A stretch of DNA of 63,127 nt from Nocardioides sp. SR21 (GTDB taxonomy: Bacteria; Actinomycetota; Actinomycetes; Propionibacteriales; Nocardioidaceae). This document shows, piece after piece, positions 36,468 to 44,732 of this stretch. The DNA is taken from NCBI RefSeq assembly GCF_022761125.1, contig NZ_JAKWJR010000016.1, positions 1 to 63,127 of the forward strand. The letters run 5' to 3'. Within the stretch, counting starts at the first letter, position 1. Every line of letters begins with the position of its first letter. The notes under the pieces are model-generated. The model made no database searches. It saw nothing but the letters and a program-made list of their open reading frames with translations, and was not told the origin of the DNA. The position numbers and the translations under genes are program-made.

Positions 36468-37202
36468 ATGCGAGGCATGGGAGGCATGGAGGGGCACCCG
36501 ACGCGACTGCGACGCCTGACGCGCGCCGTCGTGTACGCCGTGGTGGTGGCCGTCCCGATCGCCCTGCTGGCGCTCCTGATCCGGACGAAGTTCGGCCCGT
36601 TGGCCGACCTCGACCAGGCCGTGAGCGAGCGCGCCACGGACTTCACCCGTGAGCACGACGGGTTCCACACCGCCGCGCACACGTGGGAGATGATCAGCCA
36701 GCCCTGGGTGATGTACGCCGTGCTCGGGGTGCCGCTCTGCCTGCTGGCGTGGTTCCACTGGCGGCTGCGCACCCGGGCGTGGTGGGCGCTGGCCACCATG
36801 GCCACGGGCTGGATCCTCGCGGCCGCGCTCAAGATGCTCGTGCAGCGGGCCCGGCCGGCGATCGACGACCCGTTCGCCGTGCACCACGGCTACTCGTTCC
36901 CCTCGGGGCACGCCACGAACAACGCGATCGTGGTGACCGTCCTCCTCCTGCTGCTGCGCCCGGTCCTGGGCGTGACCATGCGGCGCCTGCTGCTCGCGCT
37001 CGGCGCGGCCTGGGTGCTGATCACCTGCGCGGACCGGCTGTTCATGGGCGCGCACTTCCTCTCCGACGTGACTGCGGGCGTGCTGCTCGGGGTCGGCCTC
37101 TGCATCGCGTCGTACGCCGGCTACGTGGGCTGGAGCCCGCCGGACCCGACCGACACGACCTCGAAGGAGTCAGCCGATGACGATGCTCACCAGGTGGCAT
37201 GA
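36468..37202 (+). CDS. PAP2-family membrane phosphatase (first)
   Basis: A 244-residue membrane protein with about six spans and the PAP2 catalytic motifs: K-x6-R-P as KMLVQRARPAIDD, P-S-G-H as YSFPSGHATNN, and the third motif ADRLFMGAHFLSDV (catalytic His). It would remove phosphate from lipid phosphates such as phosphatidic acid or prenyl diphosphates at the outer membrane face. It overlaps the second PAP2 gene by 26 bases, so the two are cotranscribed. The exact start among several nearby ATGs is uncertain. Confidence 0.88.
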   Translation: MRGMGGMEGHPTRLRRLTRAVVYAVVVAVPIALLALLIRTKFGPLADLDQAVSERATDFTREHDGFHTAAHTWEMISQPWVMYAVLGVPLCLLAWFHWRLRTRAWWALATMATGWILAAALKMLVQRARPAIDDPFAVHHGYSFPSGHATNNAIVVTVLLLLLRPVLGVTMRRLLLALGAAWVLITCADRLFMGAHFLSDVTAGVLLGVGLCIASYAGYVGWSPPDPTDTTSKESADDDAHQVA

Positions 37203-37914
37203 CGACCAGTCGCGCCCCGAGCTGAAGGAGGCGGGCCGCGACCTGGCGGTCCGGGTGGCGCTCCCGCTCGTCGGGTGGTGGCTGATCGTCGTCGCGATCG
37301 GCTGGACGCTGGCCGACGGCCCGCTCAAGGAGTACGGGATCCGCGAGGAGAGGCTGAACCGCTGGCTGGAGTCGTCGCGGACCTCGCTCTTCGACAACAT
37401 CACGCTGGTCTTCTCCTGGGCAGGCGCCACGGTCAGCATCATCGGCCTCTGCCTCGTGGTGGTGGCCGTCGTCTGGTGGCGCACGAAGCAGTGGTGGTAC
37501 GCCGTCGTACCGCTGATCGCGATCTCGGCGCAGGCGTTGGTCTTCTTCTTCACCACGCTGCTCATCGACCGCGAGCGGCCGGACGTCGAGAAGCTCGACG
37601 ACTCGCCGCCGACGTCCAGCTTCCCGAGCGGGCACACCGGCGCCGCGACTGGGCTCTACTTCACGCTCGGCCTGATGGCGCTGCGGATCCAGCACCGGGG
37701 TCTGCGGGCCGTCGTGGTCACCGTGTGCATCCTGATGCCCTTCGCCGTGGCCTCGGCCCGGCTCTACCGCGGCATGCATCACCTCAGCGACGTGATCGTC
37801 GCGATCGTCAACGGCCTGGTCGCCTGCCTGCTCGCCTGGAACTGGTTGCGCCGCGATCCCGCGGCCGACGGCCGCCGGGAGGACGAGCACGCAGGTATGG
37901 CAACGCGGCACTGA
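37177..37914 (+). CDS. PAP2-family membrane phosphatase (second)
   Basis: A 245-residue PAP2 protein, distantly related to the first. Motifs are LIDRERPDVEKLDD, SSFPSGHTGAATG and ARLYRGMHHLSDVIV (catalytic His), with about six membrane spans. It overlaps the upstream PAP2 gene by 26 bases. The DUF1206 and diacylglycerol-kinase-like genes follow in the same direction, so the four form a likely lipid-metabolism operon with the substrate and product of phosphatidic-acid turnover in common. Confidence 0.88.
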   Translation: MTMLTRWHDDQSRPELKEAGRDLAVRVALPLVGWWLIVVAIGWTLADGPLKEYGIREERLNRWLESSRTSLFDNITLVFSWAGATVSIIGLCLVVVAVVWWRTKQWWYAVVPLIAISAQALVFFFTTLLIDRERPDVEKLDDSPPTSSFPSGHTGAATGLYFTLGLMALRIQHRGLRAVVVTVCILMPFAVASARLYRGMHHLSDVIVAIVNGLVACLLAWNWLRRDPAADGRREDEHAGMATRH

Positions 37915-37920
37915 GGGTAA
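37895..37920 (+). promoter_or_regulatory. possible sigma-B/F-type promoter before the DUF1206 gene
   Basis: GTAT (37895-37898), a 16-base spacer and GGGTAA (37915-37920) match GTTT-N16-GGGTAT with one mismatch in each box. Spacing is the same as in the promoter before the sigma-factor gene at 3621-3646. The start codon at 37954 lies about 27 bases after the predicted start point. The match could arise by chance in GC-rich DNA. Confidence 0.3.
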
Positions 37921-37953
37921 GTGGCTTCTAGGGACGGGAAACTGAGGGAGACC

Positions 37954-38766
37954 ATGACGCACCAGGACATGTCGGCCCATGCGGGCCGAGCGACCACCGC
38001 TGCCAAGGGGGCAGCCGGCAAGGCCGGCGGCCACCCGGTCGTGGAGTGGGGTGCGCGACTGGGCTACGCCGCCAGCGGCGTGCTGCACCTCGTGCTCGCC
38101 TGGCTGATCGTGCAGATCGCGATCGGCGCGGGTGCCAACGCCAGCCAGTCGGGTGCCGTCGGCACCCTGGCCCGACAGCCGTTCGGGCAGGTCCTGCTGT
38201 GGGTGCTCGTCGTCGGCTTCGCGCTGCTCGCGCTGTGGCAGGTGAGCGAGCTCTTCACCGCTCGTGAGGCCTTCGACAAGGCCAAGGCGGGTGGCAAGGC
38301 GGTGTTGTACGCCGCGCTCGCCTGGACCGCCGGGATCTTCGCGGTCGGTGGGCACACCTCCAGCAACAAGCAGACCAAGGACTTCACCCGGACGCTCATG
38401 GACGCGCCTGCGGGCCGGTTCCTCGTCGGCCTGGTCGGGGTCGCGATCATCGGGATCGCGCTCTACCACGTCTACAAGGGCTGGAAGAAGAAGTTCCTCG
38501 AGGACCTCCAGGAGCACCCGGGCCACTGGGCCGAGGTCGCCGGCCGGATTGGCTACATCGGCAAGGGCGTCGCGCTGGTCGCGGTTGGCTTCCTCTTCAT
38601 CGCCGCTGCCGTGCAGCAGCAGGCCGGCGAGGTCACCGGCCTCGACGGCGCCCTGAAGTCGCTGCGCGACCTGCCCGCGGGCTCGGTCCTGCTGATCGGC
38701 ATCGCACTCGGCTTCGCGGCGTACGGCTTCTACTCCTTCGCACGGGCCCGGTATGCCAAGGTCTGA
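37954..38766 (+). CDS. DUF1206 membrane protein
   Basis: A 270-residue membrane protein with three repeats of a two-helix unit, each opening with a motif like ARLGYAASGVLHLVLAWL, GGKAVLYAALAWTAGIF or GRIGYIGKGVALVAVGFL. This is the DUF1206 pattern; function unknown. The ATG at 37954 follows a GAGGGAG site and is preferred to a start at 37921. The diacylglycerol-kinase-like gene overlaps its end by 14 bases, linking it to lipid turnover. Confidence 0.85.
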   Translation: MTHQDMSAHAGRATTAAKGAAGKAGGHPVVEWGARLGYAASGVLHLVLAWLIVQIAIGAGANASQSGAVGTLARQPFGQVLLWVLVVGFALLALWQVSELFTAREAFDKAKAGGKAVLYAALAWTAGIFAVGGHTSSNKQTKDFTRTLMDAPAGRFLVGLVGVAIIGIALYHVYKGWKKKFLEDLQEHPGHWAEVAGRIGYIGKGVALVAVGFLFIAAAVQQQAGEVTGLDGALKSLRDLPAGSVLLIGIALGFAAYGFYSFARARYAKV

Positions 38767-39703
38767 CGTGGTCGTCGTCGTCAACCCGACGAAGGTCGAC
38801 ATCGACGACGTCCGCGAGACCCTGAACGAGGTCGCGAGGTCCGCGGGCCTCCCGGAGCCGACGTTCGTGGAGACCACCGAGGACGACCCGGGCTTCGGCC
38901 AGACCCGCGACGCCGTCGCGAACGGCGCCACGCTGGTCTGTGCACTCGGGGGAGACGGCACGGTCCGGGCGGTGGCCCAGGAGCTGGTCGGCACCGGCGT
39001 CCCCATCGGGCTGCTGCCCGGCGGCACCGGCAACCTGCTCGCCCGCAACATCGGCGGTCACGTCGACCCGATGGAGGACGCTGCGCGGGTGGCCTTCACC
39101 GGCAGCGACCGCACCATCGACGTCGGCTGGCTGGTCCTCGACCCGACGCCCGAGCAGAGGGAGGGTCTGCCCGCGCCCGCCGAGAACGTCCACTGCTTCA
39201 CGGTCATGGCGGGCGTCGGCTTCGACGCCCAGATGATGGCCGACGCCCCGGAGGGCGTGAAGGGCAAGGTCGGGTGGGCGGCGTACGTCGCCAGTGGGGG
39301 CAGGCACCTCACCGATCCGCCGTTCTCCCTCGACCTCGCCGTCGACGGCGAGCCCACCGCGACCAAGAAGGCGCGCACGGTCGTCGTGGGCAACTGCGGC
39401 GAGCTCACGGGCGGGATGGTGCTGCTGCCGGACGCGCTGCTCGACGACGGCGTCCTGGACGTCGCCACGGTCAGCCCGGAGAGCCTGACCCAGTGGGTCG
39501 GCGTCGCGGCGCGGGTCCTCTCCAACCGCGACGACGGGCCGGCGCTCGAGCGCACCGCCGGGTGCGACGTGTCGCTGAGCGTCGATCCGCCTCAGCTGTG
39601 CGAGGTGGACGGCGACGTGCTCACCGAGGCGTCGTCACTGCGCTTCGTCCTGCAGCCGAACGCGCTGGTGGTCCGGGTCAACGCCGACGGAGAAACTGCT
39701 TGA
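38753..39703 (+). CDS. diacylglycerol kinase-family lipid kinase
   Basis: A 316-residue DAGK/LCB5-type kinase: VVVVNPTK at the N-terminus, the ATP motif VCALGGDGTVRAVAQEL (near 65), GIGLLPGGTGNLLARN-like residues IGLLPGGTGNLLARNIG, and the late ELTGGMVLLPDALLDDGVLD. It phosphorylates a lipid alcohol such as diacylglycerol. Together with two PAP2 phosphatases it could cycle phosphatidic acid. Its 3' end overlaps the convergent phosphodiesterase gene by 26 bases. Confidence 0.88.
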   Translation: MPRSDVVVVVNPTKVDIDDVRETLNEVARSAGLPEPTFVETTEDDPGFGQTRDAVANGATLVCALGGDGTVRAVAQELVGTGVPIGLLPGGTGNLLARNIGGHVDPMEDAARVAFTGSDRTIDVGWLVLDPTPEQREGLPAPAENVHCFTVMAGVGFDAQMMADAPEGVKGKVGWAAYVASGGRHLTDPPFSLDLAVDGEPTATKKARTVVVGNCGELTGGMVLLPDALLDDGVLDVATVSPESLTQWVGVAARVLSNRDDGPALERTAGCDVSLSVDPPQLCEVDGDVLTEASSLRFVLQPNALVVRVNADGETA

Positions 39704-40538
39704 GGCCGTACAGGTCGTCGGTGTTGAGGTAGTCAACGCCGGTCTCCACCAGCTCGGTCCACACCGCCCGCCGGCCCGGCGACTGGATGTCGGGCGTGTC
39801 CCAGAACCGCACCCGGTACCCACCCGCGTGCGCGCGCTCGACGATGTCGAGCAGCTCGGCGCGCTCGTCCTCGGGCATCGGACCGACGCCTCGCCAGGCG
39901 AACCGCGGCCACCAGCTCTCGCTGACCAGGGGCATCAGCGTCGCGGGCGTGCCGGCGTCGATCTCGTCGATGCCGCCGTCGTACCCGGCATAGCGGACGC
40001 GCTGCGACGCCATCAGGTCGCGGTCCCGGCCTCCGCTGATCACCGCCCGCACCGCCCGGCGGCGCACGTCGTCGCCCACGAACGCCGTGATGATCCGGCG
40101 GTGGGCGCGCAGCTCCGCGTGGATGGCGCGGTACGTCGCCGTCGCCTCGCTCTTCACGTCGATCAGCAGCTGGAACCGGCCGCGCCAGTGCGGGTAGACC
40201 GAGCCCTTGTTCGCCCGCACCCGCTTGGTGAGCGGGTCGAGGTAGAGCGAGGACAGCGTGCGCTTCGGGTCCACGTCGGCGAGGTCGTGGGCGACCAGCA
40301 GCTTGCCGTCCACCAGCCAGACGTCGGCCTCCACGCTCGTGAACCCGTTCGCCAGGGCGTCCAGGAGCGGTCGCGCGTGCTCGTAGTCGTTGTGGGCGTG
40401 CGCCTGCGCGAGCGGCGCGACCGCGGGCGCGGGCGCGAGGGCGGTCGCCGGGGCGATGCCGGGGCCGAGGGGGACGCCGAGAAGAACGCCGAGAAGAGCG
40501 GAGGTCGTGAGGGCCGCGAGGCGGAGAGGGAGGCGCAC
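39678..40538 (-). CDS. secreted glycerophosphodiester phosphodiesterase/PI-PLC-like protein
   Basis: A 286-residue exported protein: signal peptide in the first 35 residues, then AHAHNDYEHARPLLDALANG and SVEADVWLVDGKLLVAHDL, which carry the two catalytic His and the metal-binding Glu/Asp of the GDPD/PI-PLC-like barrel, and a late YLNTDDLYGLKQFL. It would split glycerophosphodiesters or phosphatidylinositol-type lipids outside the cell. The GTG at 40538 has TATGCT 6 bases upstream, so the transcript is probably leaderless. Activity is inferred from family. Confidence 0.82.
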   Translation of the reverse strand: MRLPLRLAALTTSALLGVLLGVPLGPGIAPATALAPAPAVAPLAQAHAHNDYEHARPLLDALANGFTSVEADVWLVDGKLLVAHDLADVDPKRTLSSLYLDPLTKRVRANKGSVYPHWRGRFQLLIDVKSEATATYRAIHAELRAHRRIITAFVGDDVRRRAVRAVISGGRDRDLMASQRVRYAGYDGGIDEIDAGTPATLMPLVSESWWPRFAWRGVGPMPEDERAELLDIVERAHAGGYRVRFWDTPDIQSPGRRAVWTELVETGVDYLNTDDLYGLKQFLRRR

Positions 40539-40593
40539 GCGCGGAGCATAGGCGTCAGGCGCAGTCCGTTACCCCGTCGTGATCTCGGACTGT

Positions 40594-40609
40594 CCGTCCG
40601 AACGGACGG
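40594..40609. promoter_or_regulatory. perfect 16-base palindrome before the peptide/D-amino-acid operon
   Basis: CCGTCCGAACGGACGG has 7-base arms and a 2-base centre. It lies in the 133-base gap between the phosphodiesterase and the first serine hydrolase, about 50 bases before the TACCGT -10 box (40660-40665) of the operon. No T-run follows, so an operator is likelier than a terminator. The PucR-type regulator at the operon's end is the natural candidate to bind it. Confidence 0.45.
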
Positions 40610-40671
40610 AGCGGGTCCGTGTTGTTCCGGACGACGAACTGCGTCGAGGCCGCCGTTCCTACCGTGTGGGC

Positions 40672-42060
40672 ATGAGCACACTGCGCGCGGTCGAGGCCTG
40701 GATCAACGAGCAGCTGCCCGCCCTGGTCGAGAAGTACCAGGTGCCGGGCGTGGCGTGGGCCGTCCTCGCCGACGGTGAGGTCGTCGACGGGGCGGCGGGC
40801 GTGCTCCACCGGGGCACCGGCGTGGAGGCCACGGCCGACTCGCTGTTCCAGATCGGCTCGATCACCAAGCTCTGGACCGCGACGCTGGTCATGCAGCTGG
40901 TCGACGAGGGCAAGCTCGACCTCGACGCCACCGTGCAGACCTACCTGCCCGAGTTCGAGATCGGCGACAAGGACGCGGCGGCCCGCATCACGGCGCGCCA
41001 CCTGCTCACCCACACCTCCGGCTTCGAGGGCGACATCTTCACCGACACCGGCGTCGGCGACGACTGCGTGGAGAAGTACCTCGGCGTCCTCCACGACGTC
41101 CCGCAGCTGTTCCCGGTGGGGGAGCAGTTCTCGTACAACAACGCCGGCTTCTGCGTGCTCGGCCGCCTCGTCGAGGTGCTGCGCGGGAAGACGTACGACG
41201 CCTGCCTGCGTGAGCACCTGTTCACCCCGCTCGGGCTGACCCACGCGGCGACCAACCCGTACGAGGCGATCATGTTCCGCGCCGCGATGGGCCACGTCGA
41301 GCTCGAGCCGGGCACCGGCTACCAGCCCGCCCCGATCTGGGCGTTCGCCCGGTCCAACGCGCCGGCAGGCTCGATGCTCGCGATGCGCCCGCGCGACCTG
41401 ATCGCCTTCGCCCAGATGCACATGCACGACGGGAAGGCCGCCGACGGCACCCAGGTGCTGGCCCCCGGCACCCCGGCCCGGATGCACGCCAAGGCCGTCG
41501 AGCTGCCCGACCTCGGCCTGATGGGCACGTCCTGGGGCCTCGGCTTCGAGCGCTTCGACACCGCCGACGGCGAGATCATCGGCCACGACGGCAGCACGAT
41601 CGGCCAGAACGCGTTCCTGCGCATCGTCCCCGAGGCCGGTGTGGCGGTCGCGCTGCTCACCAACGGCGGCGACGTCCTCTCGCTCTACCAGGACCTCTAC
41701 GACCACGTGTTCAGCGCGCTCACCGAGACCAGCCTGCCGGCCCTGCCGCAGCCGCCGGCCGACCCGCAGAAGATCGACGCGAGCCGGTACGTCGGCACCT
41801 ACTCGGCCGAGGTCTTCGATCTCAACGTCAGCCAGGACGACGACGGCCGGATCTGGATCGAGACCGTGCCGAAGGGCCTCTTCGAGGAGCTCGGCGAGCA
41901 GCCCGAGCGCAAGGAGCTCGTCTTCTACCAGGACGACAGCCTGATCCCGGCCGAGGCCGAGCGAGGCATGCACATGCCGCACGCGTTCCTCGGCGACGAC
42001 GGCGAGGGCCGTGCGCTCTACCTCCACATCGGCCGCGCGATCCGTCGCGCCGGCGCCTGA
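40672..42060 (+). CDS. beta-lactamase-fold serine hydrolase (first)
   Basis: A 462-residue class C beta-lactamase/D-aminopeptidase-type hydrolase. SITK at 63-66 gives the nucleophile, YNN at 155-157 the second motif, and HDGST (near 305) the third. A lipocalin-like C-terminal domain follows (YVGTYSAEVFDLNV). It has no signal peptide, so it acts in the cytoplasm, probably on peptides or D-amino-acid amides or esters. TACCGT 6 bases before the ATG fits a leaderless start. It heads the operon, and a paralogue at 47392 shares motif positions exactly. Confidence 0.88.
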   Translation: MSTLRAVEAWINEQLPALVEKYQVPGVAWAVLADGEVVDGAAGVLHRGTGVEATADSLFQIGSITKLWTATLVMQLVDEGKLDLDATVQTYLPEFEIGDKDAAARITARHLLTHTSGFEGDIFTDTGVGDDCVEKYLGVLHDVPQLFPVGEQFSYNNAGFCVLGRLVEVLRGKTYDACLREHLFTPLGLTHAATNPYEAIMFRAAMGHVELEPGTGYQPAPIWAFARSNAPAGSMLAMRPRDLIAFAQMHMHDGKAADGTQVLAPGTPARMHAKAVELPDLGLMGTSWGLGFERFDTADGEIIGHDGSTIGQNAFLRIVPEAGVAVALLTNGGDVLSLYQDLYDHVFSALTETSLPALPQPPADPQKIDASRYVGTYSAEVFDLNVSQDDDGRIWIETVPKGLFEELGEQPERKELVFYQDDSLIPAEAERGMHMPHAFLGDDGEGRALYLHIGRAIRRAGA

Positions 42061-42136
42061 GCTTCCCCCGAGAGACAAACCCTGCAGCACCGCTCCACCC
42101 ACCGCCACAGCACAACGCGACGAGACAGGAACCGCC

Positions 42137-43705
42137 ATGAAGTTGACCGTCCTCGGTCGATCCGCAGCAGTCCTCTGCGTGACCGCCGCCTTCCTCGCCG
42201 CCTGCGGCGGCGGGGACAGCGACTCCGATTCGAACACCGACAAGAGCGACCCGAGCAAGTACGTCGACGGTGGGACGTTCACGATGTCGCTGCCCGGCGA
42301 CCCGGGCAAGCTCGACCCGCAGTCCTCGGCCAGCACCCAGCTGTTCGCCGTCAACCAGCTCGCCTACGACACCCTGTTCTCGGTCGACGGCGAGACCGGT
42401 GAGGTCCAGCCGCAGCTCGCCAAGGAGTGGGCCGTCGACGGCACCACGGTGACGGTGACCCTGAACGACGGCGTCACCTGCTCCGACGACAGCGCCCTCA
42501 CGGCGACGACCGTCGCGGACAACCTCGCCTACGTGGGCGACCCCAAGAACAAGAGCCCGTACCTCGGCACGTTCGTCCCGGCCGGGGCGACCGCCAAGGC
42601 CGACGACGCCGCCGGCACGGTGACCATCACGCTGGCCGCGCCTGCGCCGTTCGTGCTGAACGGCCTCGCCAGCCTGCCGATCGTCTGCGATGCCGGCATG
42701 AAGGACCGCGCGGCGCTGGCCGACTCCACCGTCGGCAGCGGCCCGTACGAGCTCACCGAGGCCGCGCCGGGCGACCACTACACGTACCAGATCCGCGACG
42801 GCTACACCTGGGGTCCGGCGGGTGCCACCACGGCGGAGGAGGGCATGCCCGACACCATCGTGATGAAGATCGTCGAGAACGAGGGCACCGCCGCGAACCT
42901 GCTGCTCTCGGGCGACGTCAACGCCGTCACGGTCCAGGGCCCGGACGCCAAGCGTCTCGACGCCCAGGGCCTGTTCCACACGGAGACCGAGGCGATGGTC
43001 GGGGAGCAGTGGTACAACCACAACGAGGGCCACGAGACCGCCGACGCCGAGGTGCGGATGGCGCTGACCCAGGCGATCGACTGGAACGAGCTCGCCTCGG
43101 TGGCGACCGCCGGCGAGGGTCACCTGGCCACGTCCTTCGCGTCGCTGGAGCCGGCCGCGTGCCCTGGTGACTCGATCTCCGGCTCGCTCCCGGCGCAGGA
43201 CGTCGACGCGGCCAAGGCCGTGCTGGACGGCAAGGAGCTCACGTTCCTGTACTCGAGCGCCGCTGGCGCGGCCGTGTCCGCGGCCGCCGAGCTCGCCGTC
43301 CAGGAGTGGGAGGCCGCGGGTGCGACCGTGACCGCCAAGGGCGTCGACGAGACCGCGCTGCAGGGCGCGATCTTCGGCACCGGTGACTGGGACATCGCGT
43401 GGGTCCCGCTCAACGTCAACAGCCCCGACCAGCTGGTCCCGTTCCTGTCCGGTCCCGGCATGGCCGACGGCGGCACGAACTTCTCGGGCATCGACAACGC
43501 CGACTACGCCTCGGGTGTCGAGGCCGCGAGCGCCATGAACGGCACCGAGGGCTGCGACACCTGGCTCGACGCGGAGTCGGAGCTGGTTGCGGCCGCCGAC
43601 ATCGTGCCCTTCGCCAACAACGTCGTGAAGACGTTCGGCAACGGCGCGGAGTTCGACTACCCCGGAACGTTCATGCCCACCAGCATCCGCATGCTGGCTG
43701 AGTGA
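42137..43705 (+). CDS. peptide ABC transporter substrate-binding lipoprotein
   Basis: A 522-residue family-5 solute-binding protein (OppA/DppA type). The signal peptide ends FLAAC (Cys 23), then an acidic Ser/Asp linker. The binding domain begins YVDGGTFTMSLPGDPGKLDP and contains YDTLFSVDGETGEVQPQLA. It captures peptides or related amides outside the membrane and passes them to the permeases encoded next. It lies 76 bases after the first serine hydrolase. The ligand cannot be told from sequence; context suggests D-amino-acid-containing peptides. Confidence 0.92.
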   Translation: MKLTVLGRSAAVLCVTAAFLAACGGGDSDSDSNTDKSDPSKYVDGGTFTMSLPGDPGKLDPQSSASTQLFAVNQLAYDTLFSVDGETGEVQPQLAKEWAVDGTTVTVTLNDGVTCSDDSALTATTVADNLAYVGDPKNKSPYLGTFVPAGATAKADDAAGTVTITLAAPAPFVLNGLASLPIVCDAGMKDRAALADSTVGSGPYELTEAAPGDHYTYQIRDGYTWGPAGATTAEEGMPDTIVMKIVENEGTAANLLLSGDVNAVTVQGPDAKRLDAQGLFHTETEAMVGEQWYNHNEGHETADAEVRMALTQAIDWNELASVATAGEGHLATSFASLEPAACPGDSISGSLPAQDVDAAKAVLDGKELTFLYSSAAGAAVSAAAELAVQEWEAAGATVTAKGVDETALQGAIFGTGDWDIAWVPLNVNSPDQLVPFLSGPGMADGGTNFSGIDNADYASGVEAASAMNGTEGCDTWLDAESELVAAADIVPFANNVVKTFGNGAEFDYPGTFMPTSIRMLAE

Positions 43706-43733
43706 AGACCCTGAACTGAGCTGGGAGTAACGC

Positions 43734-44729
43734 ATGTCCTTGGCGAGCTCGGTCGCCCCGGCCCCGCGGGTGAGAGTGACCTCCCACCCGTGGGTCCGGT
43801 TCGGGGTACGACGCCTCGGCCGCCTGCTGGTGTCCCTGTGGGTGCTGATCACGGCGTCGTTCCTCATGATCCACCTGATCCCGGGTGACCCGGTGCGGGC
43901 GGCCCTCGGGCCGACCGCGCCGGCCACCCTGGTCGCGGCGAAGCGCGAGGAGATGGGTCTCGACGACCCGATCCTGGTGCAGTACTGGCACTACCTGCAG
44001 AACCTCTTCACCGGTGACCTCGGCACCTCGATGATCTCCCAGCTGCCCGTGTCGGACATCGTCGCGCAGCGGCTGCCGGCGACGCTCTCGCTCGCGCTGC
44101 TCGCCTTCATCTGCGCGGTCGTGGTCGCGGTCCCGCTGGGCGTCACCATGGGCGTGCTCACCCGGCGCGGCCACGGCCGGCGCACCGAGCTCGGGTTCAC
44201 GACGACGAGCGTGATCATCGGGATCATCCCCGACTTCCTCATCGCGGTCGGCCTGGTCTACGTCTTCGGGGTCAGCCTCGGTTGGCTCCCGGTCGCGGGC
44301 AACGACACCCCGTCGTCGTACATCCTGCCCGTGTTCGCGCTGATGATCGGCCCCGCCGCGATCCTGTCCCGGATCATCCGGGTCGAGATGGTCGCGGTGC
44401 TGGAGGCCGACTTCATCCGCACCGCCCGCGCCAAGCGGATCCCGGCGCGCTCCCTCTACCTCGGACACGCCCTGCCGAACGCGCTCACCGCGTCGCTCAC
44501 GCTGGGTGGCCTGATCCTCGGCTCGATGGTCGCGGCCACGGTGCTCGTCGAGAACGTCTTCGCCTGGCCCGGCCTGGGCAGCACGATCGTCTCGTCGATC
44601 CTCAACAAGGACTACCAGGTCGTGCAGGCCATCGTGATCGTGTACGGCGCCACCGTGCTGATCGTGAACACCCTCGTCGACGTGGCGCTCGCGCTGCTCG
44701 ACCCCCGCTCGATGATCCGGGAGGACTGA
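43734..44729 (+). CDS. peptide ABC transporter permease (OppB/DppB type)
   Basis: A 331-residue inner-membrane permease with six spans. It has the typical OppB opening (LLVSLWVLITASFLMIHLIPGDP), and the ABC-coupling loop shows EADFIRTARAKRIPARSL. It forms the channel with the permease half of the next gene. Spacing of 28 bases from the binding-protein gene and 3 bases to the next gene indicates one operon. Confidence 0.93.
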   Translation: MSLASSVAPAPRVRVTSHPWVRFGVRRLGRLLVSLWVLITASFLMIHLIPGDPVRAALGPTAPATLVAAKREEMGLDDPILVQYWHYLQNLFTGDLGTSMISQLPVSDIVAQRLPATLSLALLAFICAVVVAVPLGVTMGVLTRRGHGRRTELGFTTTSVIIGIIPDFLIAVGLVYVFGVSLGWLPVAGNDTPSSYILPVFALMIGPAAILSRIIRVEMVAVLEADFIRTARAKRIPARSLYLGHALPNALTASLTLGGLILGSMVAATVLVENVFAWPGLGSTIVSSILNKDYQVVQAIVIVYGATVLIVNTLVDVALALLDPRSMIRED

Positions 44730-44732
44730 GCC

